In this document: one piece after another, positions 1-9,851 of the stretch | Numbering within the stretch: position 1 is the first letter of the stretch | How the letters are laid out: each line of letters starts with the position of its first letter | From: Streptomyces sp. SN-593 | GTDB taxonomy: Bacteria > Actinomycetota > Actinomycetes > Streptomycetales > Streptomycetaceae | Direction of reading: 5' to 3' | DNA length: 64,000 nucleotides | Assembly (NCBI RefSeq): GCF_016756395.1 | Contig: NZ_AP018365.1 | Location: forward strand, 744,001 to 808,000 | Position numbers and translations under genes: made by a program | Notes under the pieces: model-generated | What the model saw: the letters and a program-made list of their open reading frames with translations, nothing else | What the model was told of the DNA's origin: nothing | The model's database searches: none

Positions 1-358
1 CCTTCCACGGGCGCAGCGGTTCCAACGAGTGGGCGGTGAGCACGTGCGGGATGCCGTGCAGGAGCTTGCCGAAGTGGCCGGCGAGGTTGGCGTACCAGGT
101 GTGGGAGTGCACCAGGTCCCGGTCGCCGAGCGCGGCGGACATCTGGAGGTCCACGGCGAAGGTGCGCAGCGCGTCGTTGGCGCCGTCGAGGCCGGCCGGG
201 GCGCGGTGGCGGAAGACGCCCGCGGTGTTCCCCTCGCCCCAGCAGTGCACGTCGAGGTCGACCAGCGGGCGCAGCTCGCGGGCGAGGAACTCGACGTGCA
301 CACCGGCCCCGCCGTAGACGTCCGGGGGGTACTCCCGGGTCAGCAGTGCGACCTTCAT
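1..358 (-). CDS. glgM: Glycogen/maltose-1-phosphate synthase, GT4-like, partial (3' end off window)
   Basis: The first 119 residues are visible, starting MKVALLTREYPPDVYGGAG. This is the N-terminal Rossmann half of actinobacterial glycogen synthase/GlgM-type glycosyltransferases. The family joins ADP-glucose to maltose-1-phosphate or to an alpha-glucan, feeding cytoplasmic glycogen and maltosyl-glucan synthesis. The YGGAGVH segment corresponds to the N-terminal sugar-nucleotide-binding loop, and a DLVHSHTWYANLAGH segment follows. The ATG at 358 lies about 6 nt after a GGAGG Shine-Dalgarno on the minus strand. The C-terminal ADP-glucose-binding domain is beyond the left edge, so GlgM cannot be separated from classical GlgA here. 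The phosphoglucomutase at 34954-36594 serves the same carbon branch but is not adjacent. Confidence 0.85.
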   Translation of the reverse strand, partial: MKVALLTREYPPDVYGGAGVHVEFLARELRPLVDLDVHCWGEGNTAGVFRHRAPAGLDGANDALRTFAVDLQMSAALGDRDLVHSHTWYANLAGHFGKLLHGIPHVLTAHSLEPLRPWK

Positions 359-838
359 CCGGACCTCCACCCGTCGGCAACCGTGCTCCTTGCCTTCCCC
401 GGTTCCGGGCGGAGCTATCACGGTGAACGGCTCGGGTTCCGCGGTGCCCCCGCCCCCGGTCGGACCCGGTCGGGCGGCCGCACCCGACCGGCGGGCGCCG
501 GCGGGGACGCCCGCCCGCGCGCCGGCGCGCGGACGCGGCGGGGGCGCGGTGCGGTTGACCCGTATTCGGCCAAGGTCGCCGCGTTGCCCCCGGTTGCCCC
601 CGGTTGCCACCCGTTTGCCGTCCATGACCCCCCGCAGTCGCCGGGGTGGGCTTTTACTGACGAATGGGGCACCGGTGCACGTGTGGGTCGCGTGGGACCG
701 GCTCACAGGCAAGCACAACCCCGTGGTGCACGCGGCAATACGGCCGATCCCGCCCCGGCGGGCCCGGAGCGGAATGACGCTTTATGGACGGCTGCGGCCC
801 CCTGGCCCCGGGCACACGTATGGGAGAGACGACACGTG
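359..838. other. 480-bp non-coding gap between divergent genes
   Basis: No convincing gene is visible. It holds a perfect 9-bp inverted repeat at 466-491 (CCGGTCGGG, 8-nt loop, CCCGACCGG). It also holds a short tandem run of a GTTGCCCCCG unit at about 583-613. The gap must contain the promoters of the divergent glgM-type and acetyltransferase genes, but I cannot assign -10/-35 boxes with confidence. Confidence 0.5.
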
Positions 839-1396
839 ATGACCACCCCCCACCCCCCCGCACCTCTGCCGCTGCGCGCAGGAGAGCGGTTGGCACTGGC
901 GCTGGCGAGAGAAGAGATGATGCAGGACTACCACCGGTGGGAGACCGACCCGGCGACGGTCGTCGGGTTCGGCGCCCGCTGGCCGGTGTCCTGGGAGGTG
1001 TTCCGGGCCCGGTTCCTGAGCAGTCACACCTCGCGGCACTACCAGCTCTTCGAAGTGGTCACCACGGAGGGCGCGGTGCCGGTCGGCACCACCTCCCTCA
1101 ACGTCGACCAGGCGGTCAACACCGCCGAACTCACCCTGGTGATCGCCCCGGAGCACCGCGGCCGGGGCTACGCGGCCGAAGCCACCGCACTCACGCTGGA
1201 CTGGGCGTTCTCCATCGCGTCGCTGAGCGCGGTGTGGTTGGAGGTGCTGGCCCCGCACACCGCCGCGGTCAACGCCTACCTCAAGGCCGGTTTCCGCACC
1301 GCCGGCCGGCTGCGCAGCGCGGCGCTGTGGCAGGGCCGGCGGGTGGACAAGCTGTTCCTGGACTGCGTGCCCGACGACCTGGCAGAAAAGAGGTGA
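839..1396 (+). CDS. GNAT-family N-acetyltransferase
   Basis: A 185-residue protein of the RimJ/RimL-like GNAT fold, which transfers acetyl from acetyl-CoA to an amine substrate. The acetyl-CoA pyrophosphate loop is visible as PEHRGRGYAAEA, around residues 101-112, and is followed by the usual LDWAF helix. The late segment NAYLKAGFRTAGRLRSA matches the C-terminal beta-bulge of RimJ-like enzymes that act on protein N-termini or small amines. The ATG at 839 follows GGGAGAG at 822-828, although a GTG one codon upstream is possible. The substrate cannot be told from sequence. The gene is followed 7 nt later by a short cysteine-rich ORF whose ribosome site overlaps this gene's stop codon. Confidence 0.85.
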   Translation: MTTPHPPAPLPLRAGERLALALAREEMMQDYHRWETDPATVVGFGARWPVSWEVFRARFLSSHTSRHYQLFEVVTTEGAVPVGTTSLNVDQAVNTAELTLVIAPEHRGRGYAAEATALTLDWAFSIASLSAVWLEVLAPHTAAVNAYLKAGFRTAGRLRSAALWQGRRVDKLFLDCVPDDLAEKR

Positions 1397-1403
1397 TCCG
1401 AGA

Positions 1404-1496
1404 ATGTCCTGCCCCGACGTGAACTGCCGCAAGGGCGGCTGCACCACCGACCCCGGTCAAGGCCGGCCGGCCCCCGAGCGCGGTCCGAAGGCATGA
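1404..1496 (+). CDS. 30-residue cysteine-rich peptide, translationally linked to the acetyltransferase
   Basis: Too short for routine calling. The frame encodes 30 residues with cysteines at 3, 8 and 13, in the pattern C-x4-C-x4-C (CPDVNCRKGGC), then a Pro/Arg/Gly-rich tail. What makes it credible is the ribosome site: at 1385-1399 the sequence (AGAAAAGAGGTGATC) matches almost the whole anti-Shine-Dalgarno of 16S rRNA. It overlaps the stop of the upstream acetyltransferase and is spaced correctly for the ATG at 1404. A strong hairpin follows at 1512-1540, so the two genes look like one short transcript. The three cysteines could bind metal or be modified. I recognise no family, and function is unknown. 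Confidence 0.55.
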   Translation: MSCPDVNCRKGGCTTDPGQGRPAPERGPKA

Positions 1497-1511
1497 CCCC
1501 GCTCGTCACCT

Positions 1512-1540
1512 GCCGTACCCCCGCCCGGCGGGGGTACGGC
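1512..1540 (+). terminator. Hairpin terminator after acetyltransferase-peptide unit
   Basis: A 14-bp perfect inverted repeat (GCCGTACCCCCGCC / GGCGGGGGTACGGC) with a minimal loop starts 16 nt after the peptide stop codon. No U-tract follows, as is usual for streptomycete terminators. Confidence 0.65.
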
Positions 1541-1618
1541 CCCGGGCCCCACGGGCCGGTCCGGGCAAGTACGGTATGCGGGACCGTGTGGTGACCAGCC
1601 GCGGAGGGGAACGCACCG

Positions 1619-2584
1619 ATGGCCCAGTTCGACATGCCGATAGAGCAGCTCAGGACGTACCGCAGCGAGTCGGTCGAGCCACCGGACTTCGACCGCTTCT
1701 GGGCCGACACCCTGGCGCAGGCCCGCGGCCACGACCTGGCCGCGCGGTTCGAGCCGGTCGCGACGGCGCTGCGGACCGTGGACACCTTCGACGTGGAGTT
1801 CTCCGGCTTCGACGGGCACCGGATCAAGGGCTGGTTCACGGTGCCGGCCGGTGCCCGTGAACCTCTGCCGGTGGTGGTGGAGTTCATCGGGTACGGCGGC
1901 GGGCGCGGCCTGCCGCACGAGCGCCTGACCTGGGCCTCCGCGGGGTACGCGCACTTCCTGATGGACACCCGCGGGCAGGGCGGCTCCTGGTCGACCGGCG
2001 ACACCCCCGACCCGGTGGGCTCGGGTTCGGCGACCCCCGGCTTCCTGACCCGCGGCATCACCGACCGCGACGAGTTCTACTACCGCCGGGTGATCACCGA
2101 CGGCGTGCGCGCGGTGGAGGCGGCCCGTACCCACCCGCTGGCCGACGCCTCCCGCACGGTGGTGACCGGCGTCAGCCAGGGCGGCGGGCTGAGCATCGCG
2201 GTCGGCGGCCTGGTGCCCGACCTCGTCGCGGTCGCGCCCGACGTGCCGTTCCTGTGCGACCTGCCGCGGGCAGTCCGGATCACCGACGCGTTCCCCTACC
2301 GCGAGGTCGCGTCCTACCTGTCCACCCACCGCCCCGAGCGCGAGCGGGCCTTCGGCACCCTCGCCTACTTCGACAACGTGCACTTCGCCGCCCGCGGCCG
2401 GGCGCCCGCGCTGTTCTCCACCGCCCTGCTGGACGCGACCTGCCCGCCCTCCACGGTCTTCGCCGCGTTCAACGGCTACGGCCACGAGGACCGCACCATC
2501 GAGGTCTACGACTTCAACGGCCACGAGGGCGGCGGCGCCCACCACGAGGCCCTGCGCCTGGAGTGGCTGCCGAAGTACCTCTGA
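1619..2584 (+). CDS. axeA: Acetyl xylan esterase / cephalosporin C deacetylase, family CE7
   Basis: A 321-residue intracellular alpha/beta hydrolase of carbohydrate esterase family 7. These enzymes remove acetyl groups from short xylo-oligosaccharides and from cephalosporin C. The nucleophile elbow GVSQGGG places Ser186; Asp272 in LLDATCPP and His302 in NGHEGG complete the triad. The numbering and the 321-residue length match the CE7 family closely. The conserved DTRGQGGSW segment that lines the active site is also present. No signal peptide is seen, which fits cytoplasmic deacetylation of imported oligosaccharides. The gene stands alone between the terminator at 1512 and the sigma factor gene. 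The start follows AGGGGAACGC. Confidence 0.92.
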   Translation: MAQFDMPIEQLRTYRSESVEPPDFDRFWADTLAQARGHDLAARFEPVATALRTVDTFDVEFSGFDGHRIKGWFTVPAGAREPLPVVVEFIGYGGGRGLPHERLTWASAGYAHFLMDTRGQGGSWSTGDTPDPVGSGSATPGFLTRGITDRDEFYYRRVITDGVRAVEAARTHPLADASRTVVTGVSQGGGLSIAVGGLVPDLVAVAPDVPFLCDLPRAVRITDAFPYREVASYLSTHRPERERAFGTLAYFDNVHFAARGRAPALFSTALLDATCPPSTVFAAFNGYGHEDRTIEVYDFNGHEGGGAHHEALRLEWLPKYL

Positions 2585-2767
2585 TCCGCGCCCTCCCCCG
2601 GCCCTGCCGCGCGTTCCGCCGTCCGTCCGTCCCCTCCCGTGCCGAACCGCACGGGCGCGCGGACGTGTTGGCGGGGACCGTTTCGAACCTCCGCGAAAAA
2701 AAGAGGAATACGTCGGCGGTCGGGGGGCAGGAGGCGGTTGACCGTCCTACAAGTGCGAGGCGATGAC

Positions 2768-3670
2768 GTGACCGCGAATGCGCAGCAGTCGAGTAGCACA
2801 AGCGGGACCGCGACCTGCCTGCGGCAGGCGGGTTCGGCCCACCAGGAGGCGCCCGGCGGGCTCCCCTGGATCGAAGACGCGACCGCGGTTGCCCCGCAGG
2901 ACGCGCGCGTGCTCTCGAAACTCTTCTTCGACCGACTCCAGGAACTGGAGGAGGGGACCCACGCCTACAGCTACGCCCGGAACACCCTGATCGAGATGAA
3001 CCTGGCGCTGGTGCACTTCGCGGCCGGCCGCTACCGGAACCGCCCGGGCACCGACCGGGAGGAGATCATCCAGGTCGGCACGATCGGGCTGATCAAGGCG
3101 ATCGACCGGTTCGACCTGTCCCGGGAGACGGAGTTCACCACCTTCGCGATCCCGTACATCGTCGGCGAGATGAAGCGGTTCTTCCGCGACACCTCGTGGG
3201 CGGTGCACGTGCCGCGGCGGCTCCAGGAGCTGCGGGTCGAGCTGAGCAAGGCGAAGGAGCACCTGGCGCTGCTGCTCGACCGCGACCCCACGGTGCCGGA
3301 GCTGGCCGCCCACCTGGAACTGACCGAGAACGAGGTGCTGGAGGGCCTGGTCGCGGCGAACGGCTACACCGCCGGATCGCTCGACATCCCCTGGTCCGAC
3401 AGCGACGCGGGTCCCGACAGCGACGGCCGCACCCTCGCCGACACCATCGGCGACTGCGACCCGACGATGGAGCTGATCGAGAACCTGGGCAGCCTGGCGC
3501 CGCTGGTCGCCGAACTCTCCGACCGCGACCGCGACCTGCTGCGGATGCGCTTCGTGGAGGAGATGACCCAGTCCCAGATCGGCGAGGTGCTGGGATACTC
3601 CCAGATGCACGTCTCCCGGTTGCTGAGCCGGATCGTGAAGAAGCTGCGCGCGGGCATGCTGGTGCAGTAG
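2768..3670 (+). CDS. SigB/SigF-family RNA polymerase sigma factor
   Basis: A 300-residue alternative sigma factor of the streptomycete SigB/F/G group (general stress and differentiation). Region 2 spans about residues 75-155, including the DREEIIQVGTIGLIKAIDRF core and the FTTFAIPYIVGEMKRFFRD helix that binds the -10 element. Region 3 follows, with DPTVPELA. Region 4 is a helix-turn-helix near residues 250-298 (MTQSQIGEVLGYSQMHVSR). The GTG at 2768 is chosen because residues before it lack family similarity; the ribosome site is weak. No anti-sigma or anti-anti-sigma gene is adjacent, so the partner-switch components must lie elsewhere, although an anti-sigma-type ATPase is at 21036-21977. 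Many paralogues exist in this genus, so no gene number is assigned. Confidence 0.9.
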   Translation: MTANAQQSSSTSGTATCLRQAGSAHQEAPGGLPWIEDATAVAPQDARVLSKLFFDRLQELEEGTHAYSYARNTLIEMNLALVHFAAGRYRNRPGTDREEIIQVGTIGLIKAIDRFDLSRETEFTTFAIPYIVGEMKRFFRDTSWAVHVPRRLQELRVELSKAKEHLALLLDRDPTVPELAAHLELTENEVLEGLVAANGYTAGSLDIPWSDSDAGPDSDGRTLADTIGDCDPTMELIENLGSLAPLVAELSDRDRDLLRMRFVEEMTQSQIGEVLGYSQMHVSRLLSRIVKKLRAGMLVQ

Positions 3671-3688
3671 GAGGACGTTCTTCCGGCC

Positions 3689-3727
3689 GGGGGCCGGGTG
3701 CGGGCCGCGAGCCCGTACCCGGCCCCC
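3689..3727 (+). terminator. Strong hairpin terminator after sigma factor gene
   Basis: A 17-bp stem (one G-U pair) with loop CGCGA begins 19 nt after the sigma factor stop codon. Confidence 0.8.
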
Positions 3728-3834
3728 GTCGTTTGCCCGCACCCCACGCCCGCACCCACCACGCCCGCGCCCGCGCCCGCGCAGCGTGCCGCACCTCCCC
3801 CGCACCCGCGCCCTCGCCCCACGCGCGCATGCCG

Positions 3835-3866
3835 CGCCCCGGCCCGGTGAGCGCCGGGCCGGGGCG
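3835..3866 (-). terminator. Hairpin terminator for the MFS porter gene
   Basis: A 13-bp GC-only stem with a 6-nt loop (TGAGCG) lies 28 nt beyond the stop of the minus-strand MFS gene. It also faces the convergent sigma factor gene, so the two hairpins insulate the pair. Confidence 0.7.
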
Positions 3867-3893
3867 GGGGGGTTCACGCCGGATCGGGGCGGG

Positions 3894-5414
3894 TCACGCC
3901 GGACCGCTCGACGCCCGCGGCGTGCCGGTCGGCGACGCCGCCGTCGCCGGGCCGGCCGAGGAGAGCGGCGTCGCGATGTCCTCCAGGGACTTCTGCTCGG
4001 CGTTGACCGCGAAGACCGCCGCCACCAGCCCGCCCGCGCACATCAGGGCCGCGCCGATGCAGAACGCCAGCACGGTGTCGCCCACCTTCCCCGAGGAGGT
4101 GAGGTCGGAGAAGACCAGCGGGCCGGTGATGCCGCCGGCCGCCGTACCGACCGCGTAGAAGAAGGCGATCGCCATCGCGCGGGTCTCCATCGGGAAGATC
4201 TCCGACACCGTCAGGTAGGCGCTGCTGGCCCCGGCCGAGGCGAAGAAGAGCACCACGCACCAGCAGACGGTCAGCGTGGTGGCGTCCAGCGAGCCGCGGT
4301 GGAACAGCCACGCGGTGAGGAAGAGCAGGACGCCGGACAGCAGGTACGTCCCGCTGATCATGATCCGCCGGCCGACGAGGTCGAAGAGCGGGCTGAGCAG
4401 CACCGCGCCGCACAGGTTGCCGGCGGCGATCACCGCGAAGTAGTAGCCGGTGTGGCCGGAGTCGACGCCGTAGAAGGTGATGAGGATCGTGCCGAACCCG
4501 AAGGTGATGGCGTTGTAGAGGAACGCCTGCCCGATGAACAGGGACAGGCCGAGCGTGGCGCGCCTGGGGTACTTCAGGAAGACGGTCTTCGCGATCAGTC
4601 CGAAGCCGATGCTCCGGCGCTGGTGGATGGCCATCTCGCGGTCGGCGCGCGGCAGCCGGGTCCCCTTCTCCGCCTCGACCTGCCGCTCGACGTCGGAGAC
4701 GAGCTGGTCGGCCTCGTCGCCGTAGCCGTGGATGAACTGCCAGCGCGGGCTCTCCGGCACGTGCCGGCGCACCAGCAGGATGACCAGGCCGAGCACCACG
4801 CCGAGCGCGAAGGTCAGCCGCCAGCCGACGTCCTTGGCGAAGACGCCGGTGTTCAGCGCCACGATGGACAGCAGCGAACCGCCGATCGCGCCGAGCCAGT
4901 AGCTGCCGTTGATGCTCAGGTCCACCCGGCCGCGGTACTTCGACGGGATCAGCTCGTCGATCGCGGAGTTGATCGCCGCGTACTCCCCGCCGATGCCGAA
5001 GCCGGTCAGGAAGCGGAAGGTGAAGAACCACCACGGCGCGAAGGACAGCGCGGTCATCGCGGTGGCGCCCAGGTACACCGCGAGGGTCACCATGAACAGC
5101 TTCCTGCGGCCGAACCGGTCCGTCAGCCACCCGAAGAAGAGCGCGCCGACACACGCGCCGGTCACGTAGAGGGCGGCCGCGAGCCCGGTGATCTGCGAGG
5201 ACGTGATGGACAGCCCGGAGCCGGGCTCGGACAGCCGCCCGGCGATGTTGCCGACGATGGTGACTTCCAGGCCGTCGAGGATCCAGACCGTGCCCAGGCC
5301 GACCACGATCATCCAGTGCCAGCGCGACCACGGCAGCCGGTCGAGTCTGGCCGGCACATCGGTGGTGATCGTGCGGCCGTCGACCGGGGACGGGTCCGGG
5401 GCGGACGTCGCCAT
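3894..5414 (-). CDS. MFS transporter, sugar-porter / metabolite:H+ symporter type
   Basis: A 506-residue, 12-helix major facilitator. The first half has the family signature between helices 2 and 3, GWLTDRFGRRK, and the GFGIGGEYAAINSAIDEL segment of helix 4. A PESPRW motif follows helix 6, as in sugar porters and AAHS-like organic-acid symporters. A soluble loop of about 60 residues separates the two six-helix halves, and the equivalent FDLVGRR motif occurs in the second half. The ATG at 5414 is preceded by AAGGAGGTGAG, an almost perfect ribosome site. Substrate is unknown: the motif set fits a hexose, polyol or aromatic acid. No regulator or catabolic gene is adjacent. Confidence 0.85.
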   Translation of the reverse strand: MATSAPDPSPVDGRTITTDVPARLDRLPWSRWHWMIVVGLGTVWILDGLEVTIVGNIAGRLSEPGSGLSITSSQITGLAAALYVTGACVGALFFGWLTDRFGRRKLFMVTLAVYLGATAMTALSFAPWWFFTFRFLTGFGIGGEYAAINSAIDELIPSKYRGRVDLSINGSYWLGAIGGSLLSIVALNTGVFAKDVGWRLTFALGVVLGLVILLVRRHVPESPRWQFIHGYGDEADQLVSDVERQVEAEKGTRLPRADREMAIHQRRSIGFGLIAKTVFLKYPRRATLGLSLFIGQAFLYNAITFGFGTILITFYGVDSGHTGYYFAVIAAGNLCGAVLLSPLFDLVGRRIMISGTYLLSGVLLFLTAWLFHRGSLDATTLTVCWCVVLFFASAGASSAYLTVSEIFPMETRAMAIAFFYAVGTAAGGITGPLVFSDLTSSGKVGDTVLAFCIGAALMCAGGLVAAVFAVNAEQKSLEDIATPLSSAGPATAASPTGTPRASSGPA

Positions 5415-5740
5415 GGAGCTCACCTCCTTGCCGGCCAGTCTCACACCGGCCGGCTCCACTCGCGTGTGCGGCGCTTCCGGCGGGTCGCCGCGGCCACCGT
5501 GCCCTGAGCCGTGCCGCGCACCGGGTGACCCGCGCCGCGGGGCTCCTGCGGCCCCGCCGTACCGGCTGCCCCGCTTCACCGGCTCCACCCCGGTGCCCCG
5601 CACGCCCGCGGAACCAGATCCTCCGTTCTCACCCGGGTGGCCGTTTCCAGAGAGGCCGGTGGGGAACAAGTGACGCCGCTGGGGGATCATGAACCCGCAG
5701 GACCGTTCCGTCGACCGACCCCATGAGGTGAGGTTCCGCA
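5415..5740. other. 326-bp divergent intergenic region
   Basis: It lies between the minus-strand MFS gene and the plus-strand GH3 lipoprotein gene and must hold both promoters. I see GC-rich sequence without clear -35/-10 boxes, palindromic operators or a small gene. Confidence 0.4.
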
Positions 5741-7069
5741 GTGCGCAAGCACCCGCAGCATTCTTCCGCCGACAGACCGCCGTACTCCGCACGCATGCGC
5801 CGCGGGGCGCTCGTGGCGGGCCTGCTCGTGGCCGTCGCCGGCTGCGGAAACGGCCAGCCGTCGCCCGGCTCGACCACCTCCGACGCGACGTCCGCGTCGT
5901 CGTCGGCCGGCAGCGGCAGCCCCACGACGTCGGGCAGCACGTCCGCGAGCCCGTCGCGCACCACCACGGCGGCGCCGCCGCCCACCACCTCGCAGCAGCC
6001 GACGACCACGTCGGCGGCGAGCTGCGTGGACCGGGCGTACAACGCGATGACGAGCGCCCAGCGGGTCGGCCAGCTCTTCATGACCGCGGTCTCCAGCACC
6101 GGCATGACGACAGCCCAGGCGCAGGCGATCACGGCCGGCAGGACGGGCTCGGTCTTCCTCCAGGGCCGCACCACGCAGGGCACCGCCGCCGTGAAGGCGG
6201 TCACCGCCAAGGTGCGCGCCCTGGCCTCCCCCGTGCGGGGCGTGTCGCTGGGGATGTTCGTCTCCACCGACCAGGAGGGCGGCCAGGTCCAGGTGCTCAA
6301 CGGGCCCGGCTTCAGCACCATCCCCAGCGCGGTGACGCAGGGCACGCGGTCCGCCGCGACCCTCCAGTCCGACGCCGCCACGTGGGGCCGCCAACTGGCC
6401 TCCGCCGGGGTCAACATGAACCTCGCGCCCGTCGCGGACACCGTCCCGGCGGACCAGGTGGCGGTGAACGCGCCGATCGGCAAGCTGGACCGGGAGTACG
6501 GCACCGACCCCTCGACGGTCGCCTCGCACAGCACCGCGTTCCTGCGCGGCATGCGCCAGGCCGGCGTGGTGCCGTCCATCAAGCACTTCCCGGGCCTGGG
6601 CCGTTCCAGCGGCAACACCGACTTCACCGCGGGCGTCACCGACTCGGTGACCACGACCGACGACGCGTACCTCCAGCCCTTCCGGGCCGGCATCCAGGCG
6701 GGCACGCCGTTCGTGATGGTCTCCTCGGCGATCTATACCCGGATCGACCCTGACCACCAGGCCGCCTTCTCCTCGGCCGTGATCCGCACGCTGCTGCGCG
6801 GCAAGCTCGGCTTCAAGGGCGCGGTCATCTCCGACGACCTGGGGAACGCCGCCGCCGTCGCCGACCACACCCCGGCGCAGCGCGCGGTGGACTTCATCAC
6901 GGCCGGCGGCGACGTGGTGCTGACCGTCCGGCCCAGCGACATCGCCCCGATGACCTCGGCGGTGCTCAGCCGGATGTCGGCCAGTTCCTCGTTCCGCGCC
7001 GACGTGGCGGCGAGCGTACGCCGGGTACTGACCGCCAAGCACAACGCGGGCGTGCTGACCTGCGGCTGA
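5741..7069 (+). CDS. Lipoprotein beta-N-acetylhexosaminidase-like glycoside hydrolase, family GH3
   Basis: A 442-residue exported GH3 protein resembling NagZ-type hexosaminidases, which release N-acetylglucosamine from muropeptides or chitin fragments. A lipobox (LLVAVAGC) puts the lipidated cysteine near residue 35. A Ser/Thr/Pro-rich linker to about residue 90 then lifts the domain off the membrane. The catalytic domain shows KHFPGLG from Lys281, the family substrate-binding motif, and VISDDLG with the probable nucleophile Asp365. The linker of the KHFPG-G motif reads LGRSSGNTD instead of the HGDTxxDSH dyad of Gram-negative NagZ, so the general-acid arrangement may differ. The GTG at 5741 follows GAGGTGAGG; an internal ATG at 5795 would still keep the lipobox. 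Confidence 0.85.
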   Translation: MRKHPQHSSADRPPYSARMRRGALVAGLLVAVAGCGNGQPSPGSTTSDATSASSSAGSGSPTTSGSTSASPSRTTTAAPPPTTSQQPTTTSAASCVDRAYNAMTSAQRVGQLFMTAVSSTGMTTAQAQAITAGRTGSVFLQGRTTQGTAAVKAVTAKVRALASPVRGVSLGMFVSTDQEGGQVQVLNGPGFSTIPSAVTQGTRSAATLQSDAATWGRQLASAGVNMNLAPVADTVPADQVAVNAPIGKLDREYGTDPSTVASHSTAFLRGMRQAGVVPSIKHFPGLGRSSGNTDFTAGVTDSVTTTDDAYLQPFRAGIQAGTPFVMVSSAIYTRIDPDHQAAFSSAVIRTLLRGKLGFKGAVISDDLGNAAAVADHTPAQRAVDFITAGGDVVLTVRPSDIAPMTSAVLSRMSASSSFRADVAASVRRVLTAKHNAGVLTCG

Positions 7070-7083
7070 CGTCCGCGCCGGCG

Positions 7084-7115
7084 GGCCCCGGCGCCGGCGT
7101 CGGCCGGCCGGGGCC
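7084..7115 (+). terminator. Hairpin terminator after the GH3 gene
   Basis: GGCCCCGG at 7084-7091 pairs with CCGGGGCC at 7108-7115, with partial pairing inside. It starts 14 nt after the stop codon. Confidence 0.55.
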
Positions 7116-7160
7116 ATTCGTGGTCCATCCGGGTGGACGGGCCGTTTTCCTGGACCGGTT

Positions 7161-7204
7161 CGGCGGTCCCGCGTGCCATGAAGGAGGGGCACACGGGACC
7201 GCCG
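7161..7204 (+). promoter_or_regulatory. 17-bp leader hairpin with a Shine-Dalgarno-like loop
   Basis: CGGCGGTCCCGCGTGCC pairs with GGCACACGGGACCGCCG (one G-U), enclosing the 10-nt loop ATGAAGGAGG. It ends 22 nt before the start codon of the SH3-like gene. It is separate from the terminator at 7084. It could be a leader-RNA element that displays or stores a ribosome site; no known riboswitch class is recognised. Confidence 0.45.
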
Positions 7205-7226
7205 CGCTTCCGGAAAGAGGGCCGCC

Positions 7227-7724
7227 ATGTACCCAGCGCACGCCAGGCACCGCGTCACGACCGGCATCGCCGGTCTGCTGATCGCGGGCTGCGGCCTGCT
7301 CGCCGCGACGTCCGCGTACGCGGTGGCTCCCCGGCCCGCGCGGCCGGCCGGCACCGGCACGGGCGCGAGTGCCCCCGCGCCCGACCACCGGGGCCGGCAG
7401 GCGCCGCCTTCCGCCGACCGGCGGCCCCGGGCCGACACCGACCAGCAGGCGCCCTCCTCCGCCGGGGACCAGCAGACGTTCGCGGCGGCCGAGCCGCAGG
7501 GCCGGGTGGTGTCGCGCCTTCCGCTGACCGTCCGTGAGAAGGCGACGTCCGCCTCGGGCTCCCTCGGATCGCTCCGGTCCGGCGCCGTGGTCGCGCTGCA
7601 CTGCAAGGCCGTGGGCCAGAGCGTCGACGGAAACACGCTGTGGTACCTGCTGGGCGACGGCCGCCCCGGCTACGTCGCCGCGCGCCACGTGCAGAACCTC
7701 TCGGCGGTGCCGTCCTGCACGTGA
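7227..7724 (+). CDS. Secreted SH3-like domain protein
   Basis: A 165-residue exported protein. Residues 1-33 form a Sec-type signal peptide with a hydrophobic core ending ATSAYA-VA. Residues 34-90 are Ala/Pro/Arg/Gln-rich and probably disordered. The last 70 residues (from about VVSRLPLTVREKATSASG to the end) fit a bacterial SH3 fold. They have the usual initial LTVREKA strand, a GxxV strand, and two cysteines that could form a disulfide. Such domains in streptomycetes usually bind peptidoglycan or act as small secreted adaptors, but no catalytic domain is fused here. The start ATG follows GGAAAGAGG. The upstream leader carries an unusual hairpin. Confidence 0.75.
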   Translation: MYPAHARHRVTTGIAGLLIAGCGLLAATSAYAVAPRPARPAGTGTGASAPAPDHRGRQAPPSADRRPRADTDQQAPSSAGDQQTFAAAEPQGRVVSRLPLTVREKATSASGSLGSLRSGAVVALHCKAVGQSVDGNTLWYLLGDGRPGYVAARHVQNLSAVPSCT

Positions 7725-7725
7725 C

Positions 7726-7760
7726 GCCGCCGGACGGCGCCGAGCCGGGCGGCCGGCGGC
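7726..7760 (+). terminator. Possible terminator after the SH3-like gene
   Basis: An 8-bp inverted repeat (GCCGCCGG / CCGGCGGC) with a 19-nt GC-rich loop directly follows the stop codon. It is a modest candidate. Confidence 0.4.
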
Positions 7761-7892
7761 CCGCCGATGACGCGCGGATGAACTGCGGGCGAATTGTGGG
7801 CTCCTGGCCTTTCCGCAGGTGGGAGGGCCTGCCACCGCATGTTTAGCATGTCGGCGTCACGTCCTGCTGCACCGATTTCCCGGAGGTCCGGT

Positions 7893-9847
<1,955 letters not shown>

Positions 9848-9851
<4 letters not shown>

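Noticed and set aside
2680..2711. GTTT...GGAATAC upstream of the sigma factor gene as an autoregulatory SigB promoter
   Set aside because: The spacer is about 21 nt and the -10 lacks GGGTA, so it does not fit the 14-16 nt rule.
7733..7892. Iron box upstream of efeO
   Set aside because: No sequence near TTAGGTTAGSCTMACCTAA is present; only GCATG direct repeats were seen.
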